Positions 19,073-28,647 are shown, numbered from the stretch's first letter. The stretch: 64,000 nt of DNA from Sphingopyxis sp. H073 (GCF_001468395.1 NZ_LNSG01000009.1:1-64000); one strand, 5' to 3'. Program-made: numbers and translations. Notes: generated by a model from the sequence alone, not told the origin.

Positions 19073-19404
19073 CAGATCAGTGCTCCGCCGCCGAAGCTGA
19101 AGAAGGAGAGGAAGAAGGAGCTGGCGGCAAAGGCGATCGATAGACCGAAGACGATCTGCACCAGCCTACGAAAGCCGCCTGAGGTGTCGCCGAACGCAAG
19201 CGTCAGACCGGTCGTAATGATGATGATCACCGCGATGATCTTGGCGACCGGGCCTTCGATCGAGGCGAGGATCGCCTGCAACGGGGCCTCCCACGGCATC
19301 GACGAACCTGCCGCATAAGCGGGCGCGGTGGTGGCGAAAGCGAACAGGCTGGCGCCGAGCCAGGCGGCAGTGTGACGGACGCGCTGTGCGATAGAGTGGG
19401 TCAT
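19072..19404 (-). CDS. trbC: Conjugal transfer pilin TrbC (VirB2-like)
   Basis: TrbC is the precursor of the conjugative pilin. The 110-residue protein has a long signal peptide (to about APAYAAG), a mature part with two hydrophobic helices (VAKIIAVIIIITTGLTLAFG and LVQIVFGLSIAFAASSFFLS), and a Gly-rich loop. In IncP the prepilin is cyclised by TraF, which is also encoded here (31518). I start at the ATG overlapping the trbB stop and ignore the longer frame upstream. Confidence 0.93.
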   Translation of the reverse strand: MTHSIAQRVRHTAAWLGASLFAFATTAPAYAAGSSMPWEAPLQAILASIEGPVAKIIAVIIIITTGLTLAFGDTSGGFRRLVQIVFGLSIAFAASSFFLSFFSFGGGALI

Positions 19405-20384
19405 GCTATGTCTCCATGTGAGGATAGGGTAAGGGAGGTGAGGCGATAGTCGCCGCCGGTATCGAGACCCTCGACACGGGCGAGTTCGGTCAGGCGGCGT
19501 CCGCTTGGGGTCCGGACGAGAATGGCGATGATATCGATGGTGTCGGCTAAAGCTAAGCGCGGCACGGTGACGACCGCTTCCTGAATGAGCTGTTCCAACC
19601 GCCGCAGCGCGCCCAGTGCTGTCCCGGCGTGGATGGTGCCGATGCCGCCTGGATGCCCTGTGCCCCATGCCTTTATGAGATCGAGCGCTTCGGCGCCGCG
19701 CACCTCACCGATCGGAATGCGATCGGGACGCAGCCGGAGCGACGAGCGCACCAGCTCGGCAAGCGACGTTACGCCGTCTTTGGTGCGCAGTGCGACGCAG
19801 TTGGGGGCGGCGCATTGCAGTTCGCGGATGTCTTCGATCAAGACCACGCGGTCGCTGGTCTTTGCGACCTCGGCGAGCAGGGCATTGGCGAGTGTCGTCT
19901 TGCCGCTGCCGGTGCCGCCAGCGACAAGGATATTCTGGCGGGAAAGAACGGCCTCGCGCAAGCTATCGGCTTGCGCCGCGCTCATGATGCCGGAGCGCAC
20001 ATAGTCCTCGAGCGTGAAGACGCTGGATGCGGGCTTGCGGATCGCGAAGGTTGGAGCCAGGACAATCGGCGGTAGCAGGCCTTCGAAGCGTTCGCCGGTC
20101 TCGGGCAGTTCCGCCGATACGCGCGGCGCCCTGTCATGGACCTCGCACCCGACATGATGGGCAACCAGGCGGACGATCCGCTCGCCTGCGTCGGGGGAAA
20201 GGCGATGCCCGGTATCGGCCATGCCCGATCCCAACCGGTCGACCCAGAGCCGACCATCGGGATTGAGCATCACTTCGATGATGTCCGCTTGCCCGAGCCA
20301 GGTCTGGATCTCAGGTCCCAGTGCAGTGCGCAGCATGCGGTTGCCGCGGGTCGATGCCTGGGATCGGAGTGGATGAACGGTCAT
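19401..20384 (-). CDS. trbB: Conjugal transfer ATPase TrbB (VirB11-like)
   Basis: TrbB is the hexameric VirB11-type traffic ATPase. The 327-residue protein has Walker A ([19 protein letters not shown]), the Asp box ([11 protein letters not shown]), Walker B region ([20 protein letters not shown]) and the His box ([18 protein letters not shown]). It is the first core gene of the trb operon. The 139-base gap upstream, before the CopG-like gene stop, could hold an internal promoter. Confidence 0.96.
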   Translation of the reverse strand: MTVHPLRSQASTRGNRMLRTALGPEIQTWLGQADIIEVMLNPDGRLWVDRLGSGMADTGHRLSPDAGERIVRLVAHHVGCEVHDRAPRVSAELPETGERFEGLLPPIVLAPTFAIRKPASSVFTLEDYVRSGIMSAAQADSLREAVLSRQNILVAGGTGSGKTTLANALLAEVAKTSDRVVLIEDIRELQCAAPNCVALRTKDGVTSLAELVRSSLRLRPDRIPIGEVRGAEALDLIKAWGTGHPGGIGTIHAGTALGALRRLEQLIQEAVVTVPRLALADTIDIIAILVRTPSGRRLTELARVEGLDTGGDYRLTSLTLSSHGDIA

Positions 20385-20523
20385 GACGGCCCCTCAAACT
20401 GGGGCGGATCGCATGCCCCGATGGTGATGGGGATCATCAAGAGACGCAGAAAAGCTGTTCAATCAACAGCAAAAATGGAGCGTCGTGGTCCAGCGTAGAA
20501 AGACAGGGCACAGCGTAGGGCGG

Positions 20524-20943
20524 TCATTCTTCCGCTGCCGATATATCCTCGCGCAGTTCCTGCCGCACCCTCGGACCCTTGGCGAGTCGGCGGCCCAGGG
20601 CGTCGATGAAGGCGTCATAGCGATCATTGCCGAGACGCCTGAGCAAGGCCCGTTCGCTTTCGGGCGGGGGCGGCGCGTTCGAGAGCCAGAAGCGTACGAA
20701 CATTGCGATCATCTCGACCGCGATGCCGGCATCGCGCTCATTGCGGGTCAATCGCCGGTCGATGCGGTCGAGGCGCCGCGCGATCGCGGCTTCACGCTGT
20801 TCGTCGGCGTCGGGTGAGAGGAAGCTCGCGATCGCGGCTTCGGCGATCAAAGAGCGCGATTGATCCCGCCGGTCGGCATAGGCGGCCAATGCCGCCATGA
20901 TGCCGGGGTCGAGATAGACCGAGAGCCGGGCTTTGCTGCTCAT
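20524..20943 (-). CDS. CopG-like ribbon-helix-helix protein
   Basis: A 139-residue protein that begins MSSKARLSVYLDPGIMAALA, a typical RHH/CopG DNA-binding start. It continues into a charged helical region (IARRLDRIDRRLTRNERDAG) and a C-terminal tail. It lies between traG and trbB in this ICE class. The start overlaps the traG stop (ATGA). It may autoregulate transfer genes or act as an accessory relaxosome protein; neither can be decided from sequence. Confidence 0.82.
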   Translation of the reverse strand: MSSKARLSVYLDPGIMAALAAYADRRDQSRSLIAEAAIASFLSPDADEQREAAIARRLDRIDRRLTRNERDAGIAVEMIAMFVRFWLSNAPPPPESERALLRRLGNDRYDAFIDALGRRLAKGPRVRQELREDISAAEE

Positions 20944-22976
20944 AGCTCGATCCCGTCCTCGCGGTCCATCGCCGCGCGCCGCGCCGCATCCGCCTGTTCG
21001 CGCGCGATCAGCCGGTCGCGCTGGAAGGCCTTGCGCCGTTCCTCCTCTTCCGCATCCTGATCGAATTCGTTGGCGGGTCCCTGTGTCGGCGGCGTGATCG
21101 CGATATGGAGGCTGTGTTCGGGCACCAGATGCCGGTCGTCCTCCTCTTCTTCCGGTTCGCCTTCGCTCTGGTTTCCGTCGCCCTGAGTTTGCGGCCTTTC
21201 CATCCTTGCAGCAGCTTTTGGAGGTGGCGGAAGATCGGGTTCTGCTATTGGGTCGAGTGCGCTCCAGTCGTCGGGCCGGGTCGTTCTTGCAGAACGCGCG
21301 GGATCGGGTGGCGGCACTATTCGTGCGGCAAGGCGCGCATCCTCATAATAGCGCGCCTTATGGGCGCGTATCGGATTAAGACCGGAGACCATCACGATTT
21401 CTTCATGATCGGGGAGATGCATGATCTCGCCCGGGGTGAGGAGGGCGCGCGCCGTTTCCGAGCGCGACACCATCAGATGGCCAAGCCAGGGAGAGAGGCG
21501 ATGACCGGCATAGTTTTTCATCGCGCGCAGCTGCGTCGTCGTGCCGAGCGCATCCGATACGCGTTTTGCGGTGCGCTCATCGTTGGTGGCAAAGGCGACC
21601 CGCACATGGCAATTGTCGAGGATCGCATTATTCTGCCCATAGGCCTTCTCGATCTGGTTGAGGCTCTGGGCAATGAGGAAGCACTTGATCCCATAGCCCG
21701 CCATGAAGGCGAGCGAACTTTCGAAGAAATCGAGCCTTCCTAAGGCCGGGAACTCGTCGAGCATGAGGAGCAGCCTGTGCCGCCCCGGCACGGAACCCAG
21801 ATCCTCGGTCAGCCGCCTGCCGATCTGATTGAGGATGAGCCGGATGAGCGGCCGCGTCCGCGAAATGTCCGAGGGCGGAATGACGAGATAGAGGGTCGCG
21901 GGCCGCGCACCCTCGACAAGATCGGCGATGCGCCAGCTGCAGCTGCGGGTGATTTCGGCAATCACCGGGTCATGATAGAGCGAGAGGAACGATATTGCGG
22001 TCGAGACTATGCTCGAACGCTCATTGGCGGATTTGTTCAAAAGATCCTGCGCGGTCGCTGTCACCACGGGATGAGGCCCCGCTTCTCCCAGATGCGGGGT
22101 CAGTTTCATGATGGCGAGGGTCGTCTCGATCGGACGGCGCGGATCGGAGAGAAAGGCGGCGACGCCGGCAAGACTCTTGTCAGGAAGTGCATAGAGCACA
22201 TGCAATATCGTGCCCACGAGCAGCGCATGGGCGGTCTTTTCCCAGTGATTGCGCTTGTCGAGCGAACCTTCCGGGTCGACCAATATGTCGGCGACATTCT
22301 GGGTGTCACGCACCTCCCATATGCCCCTGCGGATTTCGAGCAGGGGATTATAGCTGTCGGACAAGGCGTTGGTCGGATCGAACAGCAATACTTTACCGTG
22401 CAATGCCCGAAATCCCGCCGTCTTCTGCCAGTTCTCACCCTTGATATCGTGAACGATCGCTGACCCGCGCCAGGTGAGCAGCGAGGGCAGCACCAGACCC
22501 ACGCCTTTCCCCGATCGTGTCGGCGCATAGCAGAGAATATGCTCGGGTCCCGCATGGCGCAGATAGCGGTTTTCGAACTCGCCCAGCACCACGCCCTCGT
22601 CGCAAAACAGCTTCGCCTTGCGGATTTCGCTGGGAGTGGCCCAGCGTGCGGTGCCATAGGTCTCGGCGCTTTTTCGCTCCCGCGCGCGATAGACGGACAT
22701 GGCGATTGCCACTATGATCCCGGCAAAGCCTCCGGAGACCGCGATGAGCGCGCCCTTCTCGAAAATGTGCGGTGCATAGGCATCATAGCTGAACCACCAC
22801 CAGAAGAAGGCATAAGGCGGATAGACGGGCCAGCTCTCTGCCACGAACCAGGGCTGCCCCAGCTCGCTCTGATAGGCGAGTGCATGCGCGGTCCATTGCG
22901 TCGCCGACCAGATGCCGGCGAGCACCAGCGCGAACACCGCAATCACCTGACCCCATAATATCTTCGTTCCGGGCAT
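20940..22976 (-). CDS. traG: Type IV coupling protein TraG (VirD4-like)
   Basis: TraG is the coupling ATPase that links the relaxosome to the Trb channel. The ~678-residue protein has N-terminal membrane segments (IAVFALVLAGIWSATQW and AVSGGFAGIIVAIAMSVY), Walker A (CYAPTRSGKGVGLVLPSLL), Walker B (LLLMLDEFPALGRLDFF) and an acidic C-terminal tail. I choose ATG 22976 because AAGGAG lies 7 bases upstream, instead of the ATG 7 codons earlier. In related ICEs the relaxase region is usually adjacent; here vapBC and redox cargo intervene. Confidence 0.96.
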   Translation of the reverse strand: MPGTKILWGQVIAVFALVLAGIWSATQWTAHALAYQSELGQPWFVAESWPVYPPYAFFWWWFSYDAYAPHIFEKGALIAVSGGFAGIIVAIAMSVYRARERKSAETYGTARWATPSEIRKAKLFCDEGVVLGEFENRYLRHAGPEHILCYAPTRSGKGVGLVLPSLLTWRGSAIVHDIKGENWQKTAGFRALHGKVLLFDPTNALSDSYNPLLEIRRGIWEVRDTQNVADILVDPEGSLDKRNHWEKTAHALLVGTILHVLYALPDKSLAGVAAFLSDPRRPIETTLAIMKLTPHLGEAGPHPVVTATAQDLLNKSANERSSIVSTAISFLSLYHDPVIAEITRSCSWRIADLVEGARPATLYLVIPPSDISRTRPLIRLILNQIGRRLTEDLGSVPGRHRLLLMLDEFPALGRLDFFESSLAFMAGYGIKCFLIAQSLNQIEKAYGQNNAILDNCHVRVAFATNDERTAKRVSDALGTTTQLRAMKNYAGHRLSPWLGHLMVSRSETARALLTPGEIMHLPDHEEIVMVSGLNPIRAHKARYYEDARLAARIVPPPDPARSARTTRPDDWSALDPIAEPDLPPPPKAAARMERPQTQGDGNQSEGEPEEEEDDRHLVPEHSLHIAITPPTQGPANEFDQDAEEEERRKAFQRDRLIAREQADAARRAAMDREDGIEL

Positions 22977-23103
22977 GACAGTCTCCTTCGTTTCCATAGG
23001 AAACGGGGGCCATCAGCCACGACATTCAAGGGACATCGCGCGCAGGGCGAAGGCTGGCGCAGAAATACAGGGGCTGGCGTAGAGGGAGGGGCGACAAATC
23101 AAT

Positions 23104-23142
23104 TTGACGTCATGCCTCGCGGGATATACATATGGCATATCC
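23104..23142 (+). promoter_or_regulatory. vapBC promoter with overlapping operator
   Basis: A TTGACG hexamer (23104-23109) is followed 17 bases later by TACATA, and an inverted repeat with arms GGATAT and ATATCC (23122-23142) covers the -10 region. Toxin-antitoxin operons are usually repressed by their own antitoxin through such a site. Confidence 0.55.
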
Positions 23143-23158
23143 AATTGAGGTGCAGCCC

Positions 23159-23389
23159 ATGAACAAGCCCGCGCATACATCGCTGTTTCGGTCGAACCGC
23201 TCGCAGGCCGTACGGCTGCCCAAGGATGTCGCATTTCCCGAAGGGGTGAAGGAGGTATGCGTGGTCCGCGAGGGCAAGCGCCGCATCATCCTGCCCGCTG
23301 AAGCGATCTGGGACGATTTTTTCGAGGCGCCGGGTATCGCGTTGCCGGAGCGGGATCAGCCACAAGCTCAGGTGCGTGACAGCTTCTGA
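23159..23389 (+). CDS. vapB: VapB-type antitoxin
   Basis: A 76-residue antitoxin with an AbrB/SpoVT-like N terminus (HTSLFRSNRSQAVRLPKDVA) and a C-terminal toxin-binding tail. The ATG at 23159 is the natural start; the frame upstream runs into the promoter. Its TGA overlaps the vapC ATG (TGATG), so the pair is coupled. The pair lies at the edge of the cargo inserted between traG and the relaxase and probably helps maintain the ICE. Confidence 0.88.
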   Translation: MNKPAHTSLFRSNRSQAVRLPKDVAFPEGVKEVCVVREGKRRIILPAEAIWDDFFEAPGIALPERDQPQAQVRDSF

Positions 23390-23799
23390 TGCTGCGCTAT
23401 TTGCTCGACACCAATTTGTGCATCTGCGTGCTGCGTGATCGACCGCCAGGATTACGCGCGTTGTTCAATGAACGCGCGGAGAGCTTGTGCATCTCCACCA
23501 TCGTTCTCACGGAACTCCTGCATGGCGCCGCCAAGTCCGCGCGGCCTGAACATCATCGTCAGGAGGTGGAACGTTTTGCGGCGCGGCTCGAAGTGCTGGC
23601 GTTCGATCCCGAAGCCGCCGATCATGCCGCTGATATTCGCGCAACGCTCGAACGGGCTGGACAGGTGATCGGAGGCTATGACCTGCTGATTGCAGGCCAT
23701 GCCCGCAGCCGCGGCCTCATCGTCGTCACGGGTAATTTGCGCGAGTTCGAGCGGGTCGAGGGTCTGCGCTGCGAGGATTGGGAAGCCGAGAGGGGATAG
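23389..23799 (+). CDS. vapC: VapC-type PIN-domain ribonuclease toxin
   Basis: A 136-residue PIN-domain toxin. The acidic active-site residues are visible: Asp in YLLDTNLCICVL, Glu in VLTELLHGAA, Asp in GGYDLLIAGHA, and the late TGNLREF motif. VapC toxins cleave tRNA or rRNA and are held inactive by VapB. The active site looks intact. About 1 kb of gene-poor DNA follows. Confidence 0.92.
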   Translation: MLRYLLDTNLCICVLRDRPPGLRALFNERAESLCISTIVLTELLHGAAKSARPEHHRQEVERFAARLEVLAFDPEAADHAADIRATLERAGQVIGGYDLLIAGHARSRGLIVVTGNLREFERVEGLRCEDWEAERG

Positions 23800-24817
23800 A
23801 GATTGAAACGATTCGAATAATCTCTTTCTACAAATGGAATAATGCTAACTGCTACTCGTAAGCAGGCCATGTGACTGTCCACTTTGGTTTAGATGCTCTC
23901 ATTGCGGACGTTGGTTCGGTCGGATGTTCAACGAGAGAATTGCCGACGGAGAATTGAGAAAATCATTAGAATGAACCTCTTATTATTGTGATAAATATCT
24001 ATAAAATAAATATTCATATATGATGGCTGTAACATCAAGAGATATTATTATATTACGTTATAATATAGAAGGAGATTTATTTATTCTTATAGTTCTAACC
24101 TTATATTTCTAGGGAGAATATTGGATCGCCTTGATCGATTTTCGTAGTTAATTTTTGATCATGACGTTAGACTTGCGGCGATATGCTATCAATCTGTTGA
24201 TTTGCCGAAAGGGATCCAGACATGGCCGCGGGAAGTATTCCCGGAAGCGTACTTGCAACTAGCAGACAGGTGGGCGCAAGTCCTTGTACCCTGGCGAGCA
24301 TCAACTCTATAGCATTTGTGATTTACAATGTAGAGCTAGGTATTGTCCCGATCATGTGGGCAAGTGTGCCCGCACCATAGGCCAGTATACCAGATTGATG
24401 GGGCGCCATTGTGAAAGAACTCAATGCGTAAAGTTAGGCTTTTCTGTACCTAAAGGTCCAAAACGAGAAACCGCGTCTCGCGATTGATCAGATAGTGTCG
24501 TTTGAAGCAGGCAACAAAAGTCTGCTTTTAGCGGATATGGTCCGGTGTGCCGGAATTACACTGCAGACTTTTTACTGATGGAGGTTACAATATTTGGGAC
24601 GGGATTCCGACTGGGCCGCGCAGATTTAGGCAGGTTGATAGGGGGATCTGAGCCTTCAAAGGCCGGTTGAGAGTTCGGTCTGGACAAGGCAGCGATGCAG
24701 GATATATGGATAAATCCCTGCTAGCGCTCTGAGTGAGATAGTACCCTAAATCTTGTCTCGCATGGCTATAGAGAACGCAAAGCGTCCGGGGCATAGCTTT
24801 TCAGGAGCGGGTGTGCG
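23800..24817. other. Gene-poor, partly AT-rich stretch between vapC and the redox cargo
   Basis: I see no convincing gene here. Roughly 23940-24120 is very AT-rich, like the gap at 9768-9885. A short perfect hairpin (CGGGAA, loop GTA, TTCCCG) is at 24229-24243. Short open frames on both strands have no recognisable domain, no good ribosome site and poor codon character. The end of this stretch must carry the promoter of the cytochrome b gene. Confidence 0.6.
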
Positions 24818-25642
24818 GTGAGTAATGAAGCCGATCCTTCAAAATATCCCCTTTTTGTGCGTGTCTTTCACTGGGCCAATCTCGTTCTGTTTGTAATTTT
24901 GATGATGAGCGGTTTTCAGATATTTAATGTTCATCCCCGTCTGTATTTTGGCAACACCGGTAATCATCTCGAGCCTGCGGTATTTGAAGTTTCCGGCAAT
25001 GACGATCCGCACCAGCCGCGCACGTGGATCGCGATTGGCGATCATCGCATCGACACTTTCGGCTTGATCGGGCGTCCGATGGACAATGTATTTTTCGGTC
25101 GCATGCATATCGTCTATCCAGGTTGGATGACGCTCGCCGATCCAGGCGACATGGGACATGCCCGCGGTTACCATTTTCTGGTGATCGTACCATTTATTAT
25201 AAATTATCTGATTTATTTGTTGTTGGGAGTGGTTTCCGGCCATTTTCGGCGCAATGTCTTTCCGATCACCAAGGGCCGCTTCTGGGCCGACGTTTTGCAC
25301 GAGACTGTTCGGCACGCCCGTCTGGGCAATTGGCGCGAGGGCGTGGTTCCATACAACAACATCTTGCAGAAGCTGGCCTATGGCTTGGTCGTTTTCGTGG
25401 CATTTCCGTTGATGATTTTGACAGGTCTCACAATGTCGCCAGCCTTTCTGGCGAAATGGCCTTGGTTACTCCATCTGTTTAACGGTCGTCAGACTGCACG
25501 GACAATACATTTCATCGTAGCCAACGCGCTATTATTATTCGTTGTTATTCACCTTTCGCAATTGTTGATTGCCGGACCGCTGGCGCTGACCCGTGCGATG
25601 ATTACTGGCGTGCGTTGGCCTATCCGCCGGGGGCGAACATGA
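24818..25642 (+). CDS. Cytochrome b/b561-type membrane subunit
   Basis: A 274-residue integral membrane protein with four or more hydrophobic helices and membrane histidines suited to heme b ligation (VRVFHWANLVL, RGYHFLVIV, RTIHFIVAN, VVIHLSQLLI). It resembles di-heme cytochrome b subunits that pair with periplasmic molybdopterin oxidoreductases. Translation starts at GTG 24818 after an AGGAG. Its stop overlaps the oxidoreductase start (ATGA), so the two proteins almost certainly form one complex that exchanges electrons with the quinone pool. Confidence 0.88.
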   Translation: MSNEADPSKYPLFVRVFHWANLVLFVILMMSGFQIFNVHPRLYFGNTGNHLEPAVFEVSGNDDPHQPRTWIAIGDHRIDTFGLIGRPMDNVFFGRMHIVYPGWMTLADPGDMGHARGYHFLVIVPFIINYLIYLLLGVVSGHFRRNVFPITKGRFWADVLHETVRHARLGNWREGVVPYNNILQKLAYGLVVFVAFPLMILTGLTMSPAFLAKWPWLLHLFNGRQTARTIHFIVANALLLFVVIHLSQLLIAGPLALTRAMITGVRWPIRRGRT

Positions 25643-26427
25643 CCGCGCATTTTTCTCGCCGCCGTTTTCTGGGACAAGGTCTTGCTATTGGCGCGGGAGG
25701 AATTGTGGCCGCGACTGCGCTTGACAGGATCTGGTCGGAGTCCGATCCGGAACTACTGCAGAAAATCCTCGATGCTGGGGAAGATCTCAATATCGGGATT
25801 GAGCGGCTGCTGCTACCCAAGCTCCCACGGGCGCCGGAATTTCCTGAAAGTGCAATATCGAGGCACTTTCCCTCACTGGGCGGCTATGGCGCCACTTACG
25901 TTGATAAGGATCTCGGCTTCGAACATATGGCCGCCAACGGTTTTCGAGATTGGAGTCTCGAAATCAATGGACTTGTTAACCGTCCAGCACGTTTTACTCT
26001 CGATGAGATATTCCGGATGCCGGCGATTTCCACCATCACGCTTCATGCCTGTGAGGAGGGATGGAGCGCAATCGGCAAGTGGACTGGCGTGCCGTTGTCT
26101 TGGTTGATGTTGAAGGTTGGTGTGCAGGCGCGTGCGCGCTTTGCTATCTTCCACGCAATGGACAGGATCGCTGGGAAATTTATGTTTGGTAGCCTCGACA
26201 TTGCACGCTGCCTGCATCCGCAGACCTTGCTTGCATATCGGATTAATGATCAACTCCTACCGGTAGGTCATGGAGCACCATTACGATTGCGCAGCGCGCT
26301 GGACATCGGATACAAGCAGGTGAAGCACCTGAGCAGAATTTCCTTTGTGTCCTCACTTGAGGAAGTTGATGGCGGTAGAGGCGGACTTTTCGAAATCTAC
26401 GGCTATCAGAACTACGGCGGATTTTAG
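25639..26427 (+). CDS. Tat-exported molybdopterin-dependent oxidoreductase (sulfite-oxidase fold)
   Basis: A 262-residue protein with a twin-arginine signal (FSRRRFLGQGLAIGAGGIVA) and a sulfite-oxidase/YedY-like molybdopterin domain. The likely Mo-ligating Cys is in TLHACEEGWSAIGKWTGVPL. It is coupled to the cytochrome b gene by a 4-base overlap. Substrate is not determinable; relatives oxidise sulfite or reduce S- and N-oxides. The Rrf2 and NDH-2 genes downstream suggest a small redox-stress or respiratory module carried as cargo. Confidence 0.86.
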   Translation: MTAHFSRRRFLGQGLAIGAGGIVAATALDRIWSESDPELLQKILDAGEDLNIGIERLLLPKLPRAPEFPESAISRHFPSLGGYGATYVDKDLGFEHMAANGFRDWSLEINGLVNRPARFTLDEIFRMPAISTITLHACEEGWSAIGKWTGVPLSWLMLKVGVQARARFAIFHAMDRIAGKFMFGSLDIARCLHPQTLLAYRINDQLLPVGHGAPLRLRSALDIGYKQVKHLSRISFVSSLEEVDGGRGGLFEIYGYQNYGGF

Positions 26428-26705
26428 GGATTTATTTCGCTTTGTTGACGCTCGCCTCTTTAATAAAGTCCCAAACTGTCGTTTGTTTTCCGCAAGGTCA
26501 GCAGCCCGTTTACCTTCTCGCAGTAGTACTTCCCTTTTTGTCCTGCTGATGATCGATTCCGGTATGATTGTAATAATGTAGCAAGTTTGAGATGACAGCG
26601 CGCGTCGACAGTCGTTTGATACGCCGCCGGTCTCGACGCAATCAAAGCGGAGCACATCCCCGTACTCAGAAAGGTATTTCGGAGCCCGGACTTCGCGATT
26701 TGCGC

Positions 26706-26734
26706 TTGACGCTAAAACTCGGACTAAATATATC
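26706..26734 (+). promoter_or_regulatory. Promoter of the Rrf2 gene, apparently leaderless
   Basis: TTGACG (26706-26711), a 17-base spacer, and TATATC (26729-26734) form a good sigma70 promoter. The -10 ends 6 bases before ATG 26741, so transcription should begin at or next to the start codon. No Shine-Dalgarno sequence precedes the ATG. The 278 bases between the oxidoreductase stop and this promoter hold no gene I can support. Confidence 0.6.
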
Positions 26735-26740
26735 CGCGTT

Positions 26741-27283
26741 ATGGCGCACCTTACAGCTAGTGTCGAATACGGTATCCACTGCTTGCTCTGGCTGGTAGCC
26801 AAGGATGGCAAGCCCATTAGTTGTAGCGATCTAGCCGAACTCCAAGGGGTTTCGCCAAGTTTCCTCGCAAAAATTTTCCCGAAACTTGAAAAGGCCGGGA
26901 TTGTTCGGGCCAGCGAAGGCGTGCGTGGTGGCTATCTGCTTGCACAGCCGGCCGACGAAATAAGCTTTCTCAACATTGTCGACGCGATTGAAGGCAAGAA
27001 GCCCCTTTTCGATTGTCAGGAAATTCGCGGCCGTTGTGCATTATTCGGTGGGCAATCGCCTGTTTGGGTATCCGCCGGAACCTGCGCGATCCATGCGGTC
27101 ATGCTCCAGGCAGAACAAGCAATGCGCGAACGGCTCGCATCGCAATCGCTCGGCAGCGTACATCGACGTTTCATTCGCAAGGCGCCGGAGGACTTTGTCA
27201 GTGAAGTTGCTGGCTGGATCGAAGGTCGCCTCAAGGGGCGGGACAGCAAAGCCCGCAAGCTAACCCGCGACGCGCCGTCGTGA
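26741..27283 (+). CDS. Rrf2-family transcriptional regulator with Cys cluster
   Basis: A 180-residue Rrf2 regulator. The winged helix is at the N terminus (MAHLTASVEYGIHCLLWLVA, then LQGVSPSFLAKIFPKLEKAG). Three Cys residues in the usual Fe-S region (FDCQEIRGRCALFG and GTCAIHAVML) suggest it binds an iron-sulfur cluster and senses redox, iron or NO. It probably controls the adjacent redox genes or itself. The start is next to a strong promoter, which implies a leaderless message. Confidence 0.9.
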   Translation: MAHLTASVEYGIHCLLWLVAKDGKPISCSDLAELQGVSPSFLAKIFPKLEKAGIVRASEGVRGGYLLAQPADEISFLNIVDAIEGKKPLFDCQEIRGRCALFGGQSPVWVSAGTCAIHAVMLQAEQAMRERLASQSLGSVHRRFIRKAPEDFVSEVAGWIEGRLKGRDSKARKLTRDAPS

Positions 27284-27438
27284 ACGGTGTTTGTTCGTCG
27301 CGCTTACCGCAGCATGGATATTTGATTAGATCGCTACTGGGCTAACGCTCGCCTCCTCCAGAGAAGGTCTTAAGCCACACGTCCAATTACAAAAGCGGAT
27401 GCCTTGCACCCGCTGGGTTGCATGGAAGGAGTATATTT

Positions 27439-28647
27439 GTGACCAAAAGGATCGTTATCGCCGGCTCTGGTTTCGCTGGACTTTGGGCATCGCTGTCGGC
27501 GTCGCGCGCCATTGCCCTTGCAAATAGGCAAGATGACGTCGAGGTGATGGTCGTATCACCGACTCCTGCGCTTGTGATCCGCCCGCGTCTCTATGAGGCA
27601 GCACTCGACGGCGTAAATCCAAGCGTTAGCAAATTGCTTGCGGTGATCGGTGTTCGACATTTGCCCGGTGTTGTCGAAACGATTGACGATGCCAAGCGGA
27701 CTATCACAGTTGTGACCTCCAATGGAGGATTCCAGAAGATCGCCTATGAACGTTTTGTCTGTGCGACGGGTAGCCAGCTTTATCGACCCGCCATTCCTGG
27801 CCTTTCCGACTACGCCTTCGACACCGATCAACTTGAGAGCGCCGCAGCACTTGAGGTCCACTTGCGCTCGCTCGCTAGTCGCACCAGTAGCGCTGCCCGT
27901 AACACGGTAGTTATCGCAGGCGGCGGATCAACGGGTCTGGAAACCGCAACTGAGATGCCTATTCGCTTGCGGGCTATATTGGGTCGGGACGCCGCCTTTC
28001 GAGTTGTCTTGATCGACACAGCGGAACGGCCGGGTGGCTCTCTTGGGAATGAACTAACACCATATTTCGCCGAAGCTCTGGCCTTCGCTGGTGTCGAAGT
28101 GCGTAACGGTTTGCGTGTAGATACCATTGCCGAACATGCGGTCACTTTGTCGTCGGGCGAGAGGATCGAGACCGATACGCTCATCTGGGCGGGAGGAATG
28201 CGTGCCAATCCACTGGCGGCACAAATCCCGGGTGAGCATGATGAGTTGGGTCGGGTCATCGGTGACGCCTACCTCCGCGCGCCTTCAGCGAATGGCATTT
28301 TCGTCACAGGCGATACCGTGCGCGCGGCAACGGACGATCTCGGCAACGTTGCCGCAATGTCTTGCCAGCATGCGCTTAGCCTTGGGCGCGTGGCTGGGCA
28401 CAATGCGGCTGCCGAAATTGTGGGACTTCCTCTACACCCATACAGCCAGAAGAAGTATGTGACGTGCATTGATCTGGGAGAATGGGGCGCTCTATACACC
28501 GAGGGCTGGGATCGCCAAGTCCGCCTCACCCGAGATGAAGCCAAGGCGCTAAAGCGGGATATCAACCGCGTCTGGATATATCCACCTGAGGCGGACCATG
28601 ACACCGCCATTTCGATTGCCAATCCCGACTACATCATTGTGCCTTAG
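27439..28647 (+). CDS. NAD(P)/FAD-dependent oxidoreductase, NDH-2-like
   Basis: A ~402-residue flavoprotein of the type-II NADH dehydrogenase/pyridine nucleotide-disulfide family. It has an N-terminal FAD motif (IVIAGSGFAGLWASLSAS), a second dinucleotide motif (VVIAGGGSTGLETATEMP) and a C-terminal FAD-contact segment (NGIFVTGDTVRAATDDLGNV). The GTG at 27439 is chosen because GGAAGGAG precedes it. No C-terminal membrane helix is obvious. It could feed electrons from NAD(P)H into the quinone pool beside the molybdo-enzyme. It converges on the relaxase gene. Confidence 0.86.
   Translation: MTKRIVIAGSGFAGLWASLSASRAIALANRQDDVEVMVVSPTPALVIRPRLYEAALDGVNPSVSKLLAVIGVRHLPGVVETIDDAKRTITVVTSNGGFQKIAYERFVCATGSQLYRPAIPGLSDYAFDTDQLESAAALEVHLRSLASRTSSAARNTVVIAGGGSTGLETATEMPIRLRAILGRDAAFRVVLIDTAERPGGSLGNELTPYFAEALAFAGVEVRNGLRVDTIAEHAVTLSSGERIETDTLIWAGGMRANPLAAQIPGEHDELGRVIGDAYLRAPSANGIFVTGDTVRAATDDLGNVAAMSCQHALSLGRVAGHNAAAEIVGLPLHPYSQKKYVTCIDLGEWGALYTEGWDRQVRLTRDEAKALKRDINRVWIYPPEADHDTAISIANPDYIIVP

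Noticed and set aside
19405-19668. Longer start for trbC at 19668
   Set aside because: The upstream extension is an Arg/His-rich frame within trbB; the ATG at 19404 overlaps the trbB stop and leads straight into a signal peptide.
24284-24794. Short open frames on both strands between vapC and the cytochrome b gene
   Set aside because: They have no domain, no ribosome site and an unnatural Cys/His-rich composition, so they look like chance frames.
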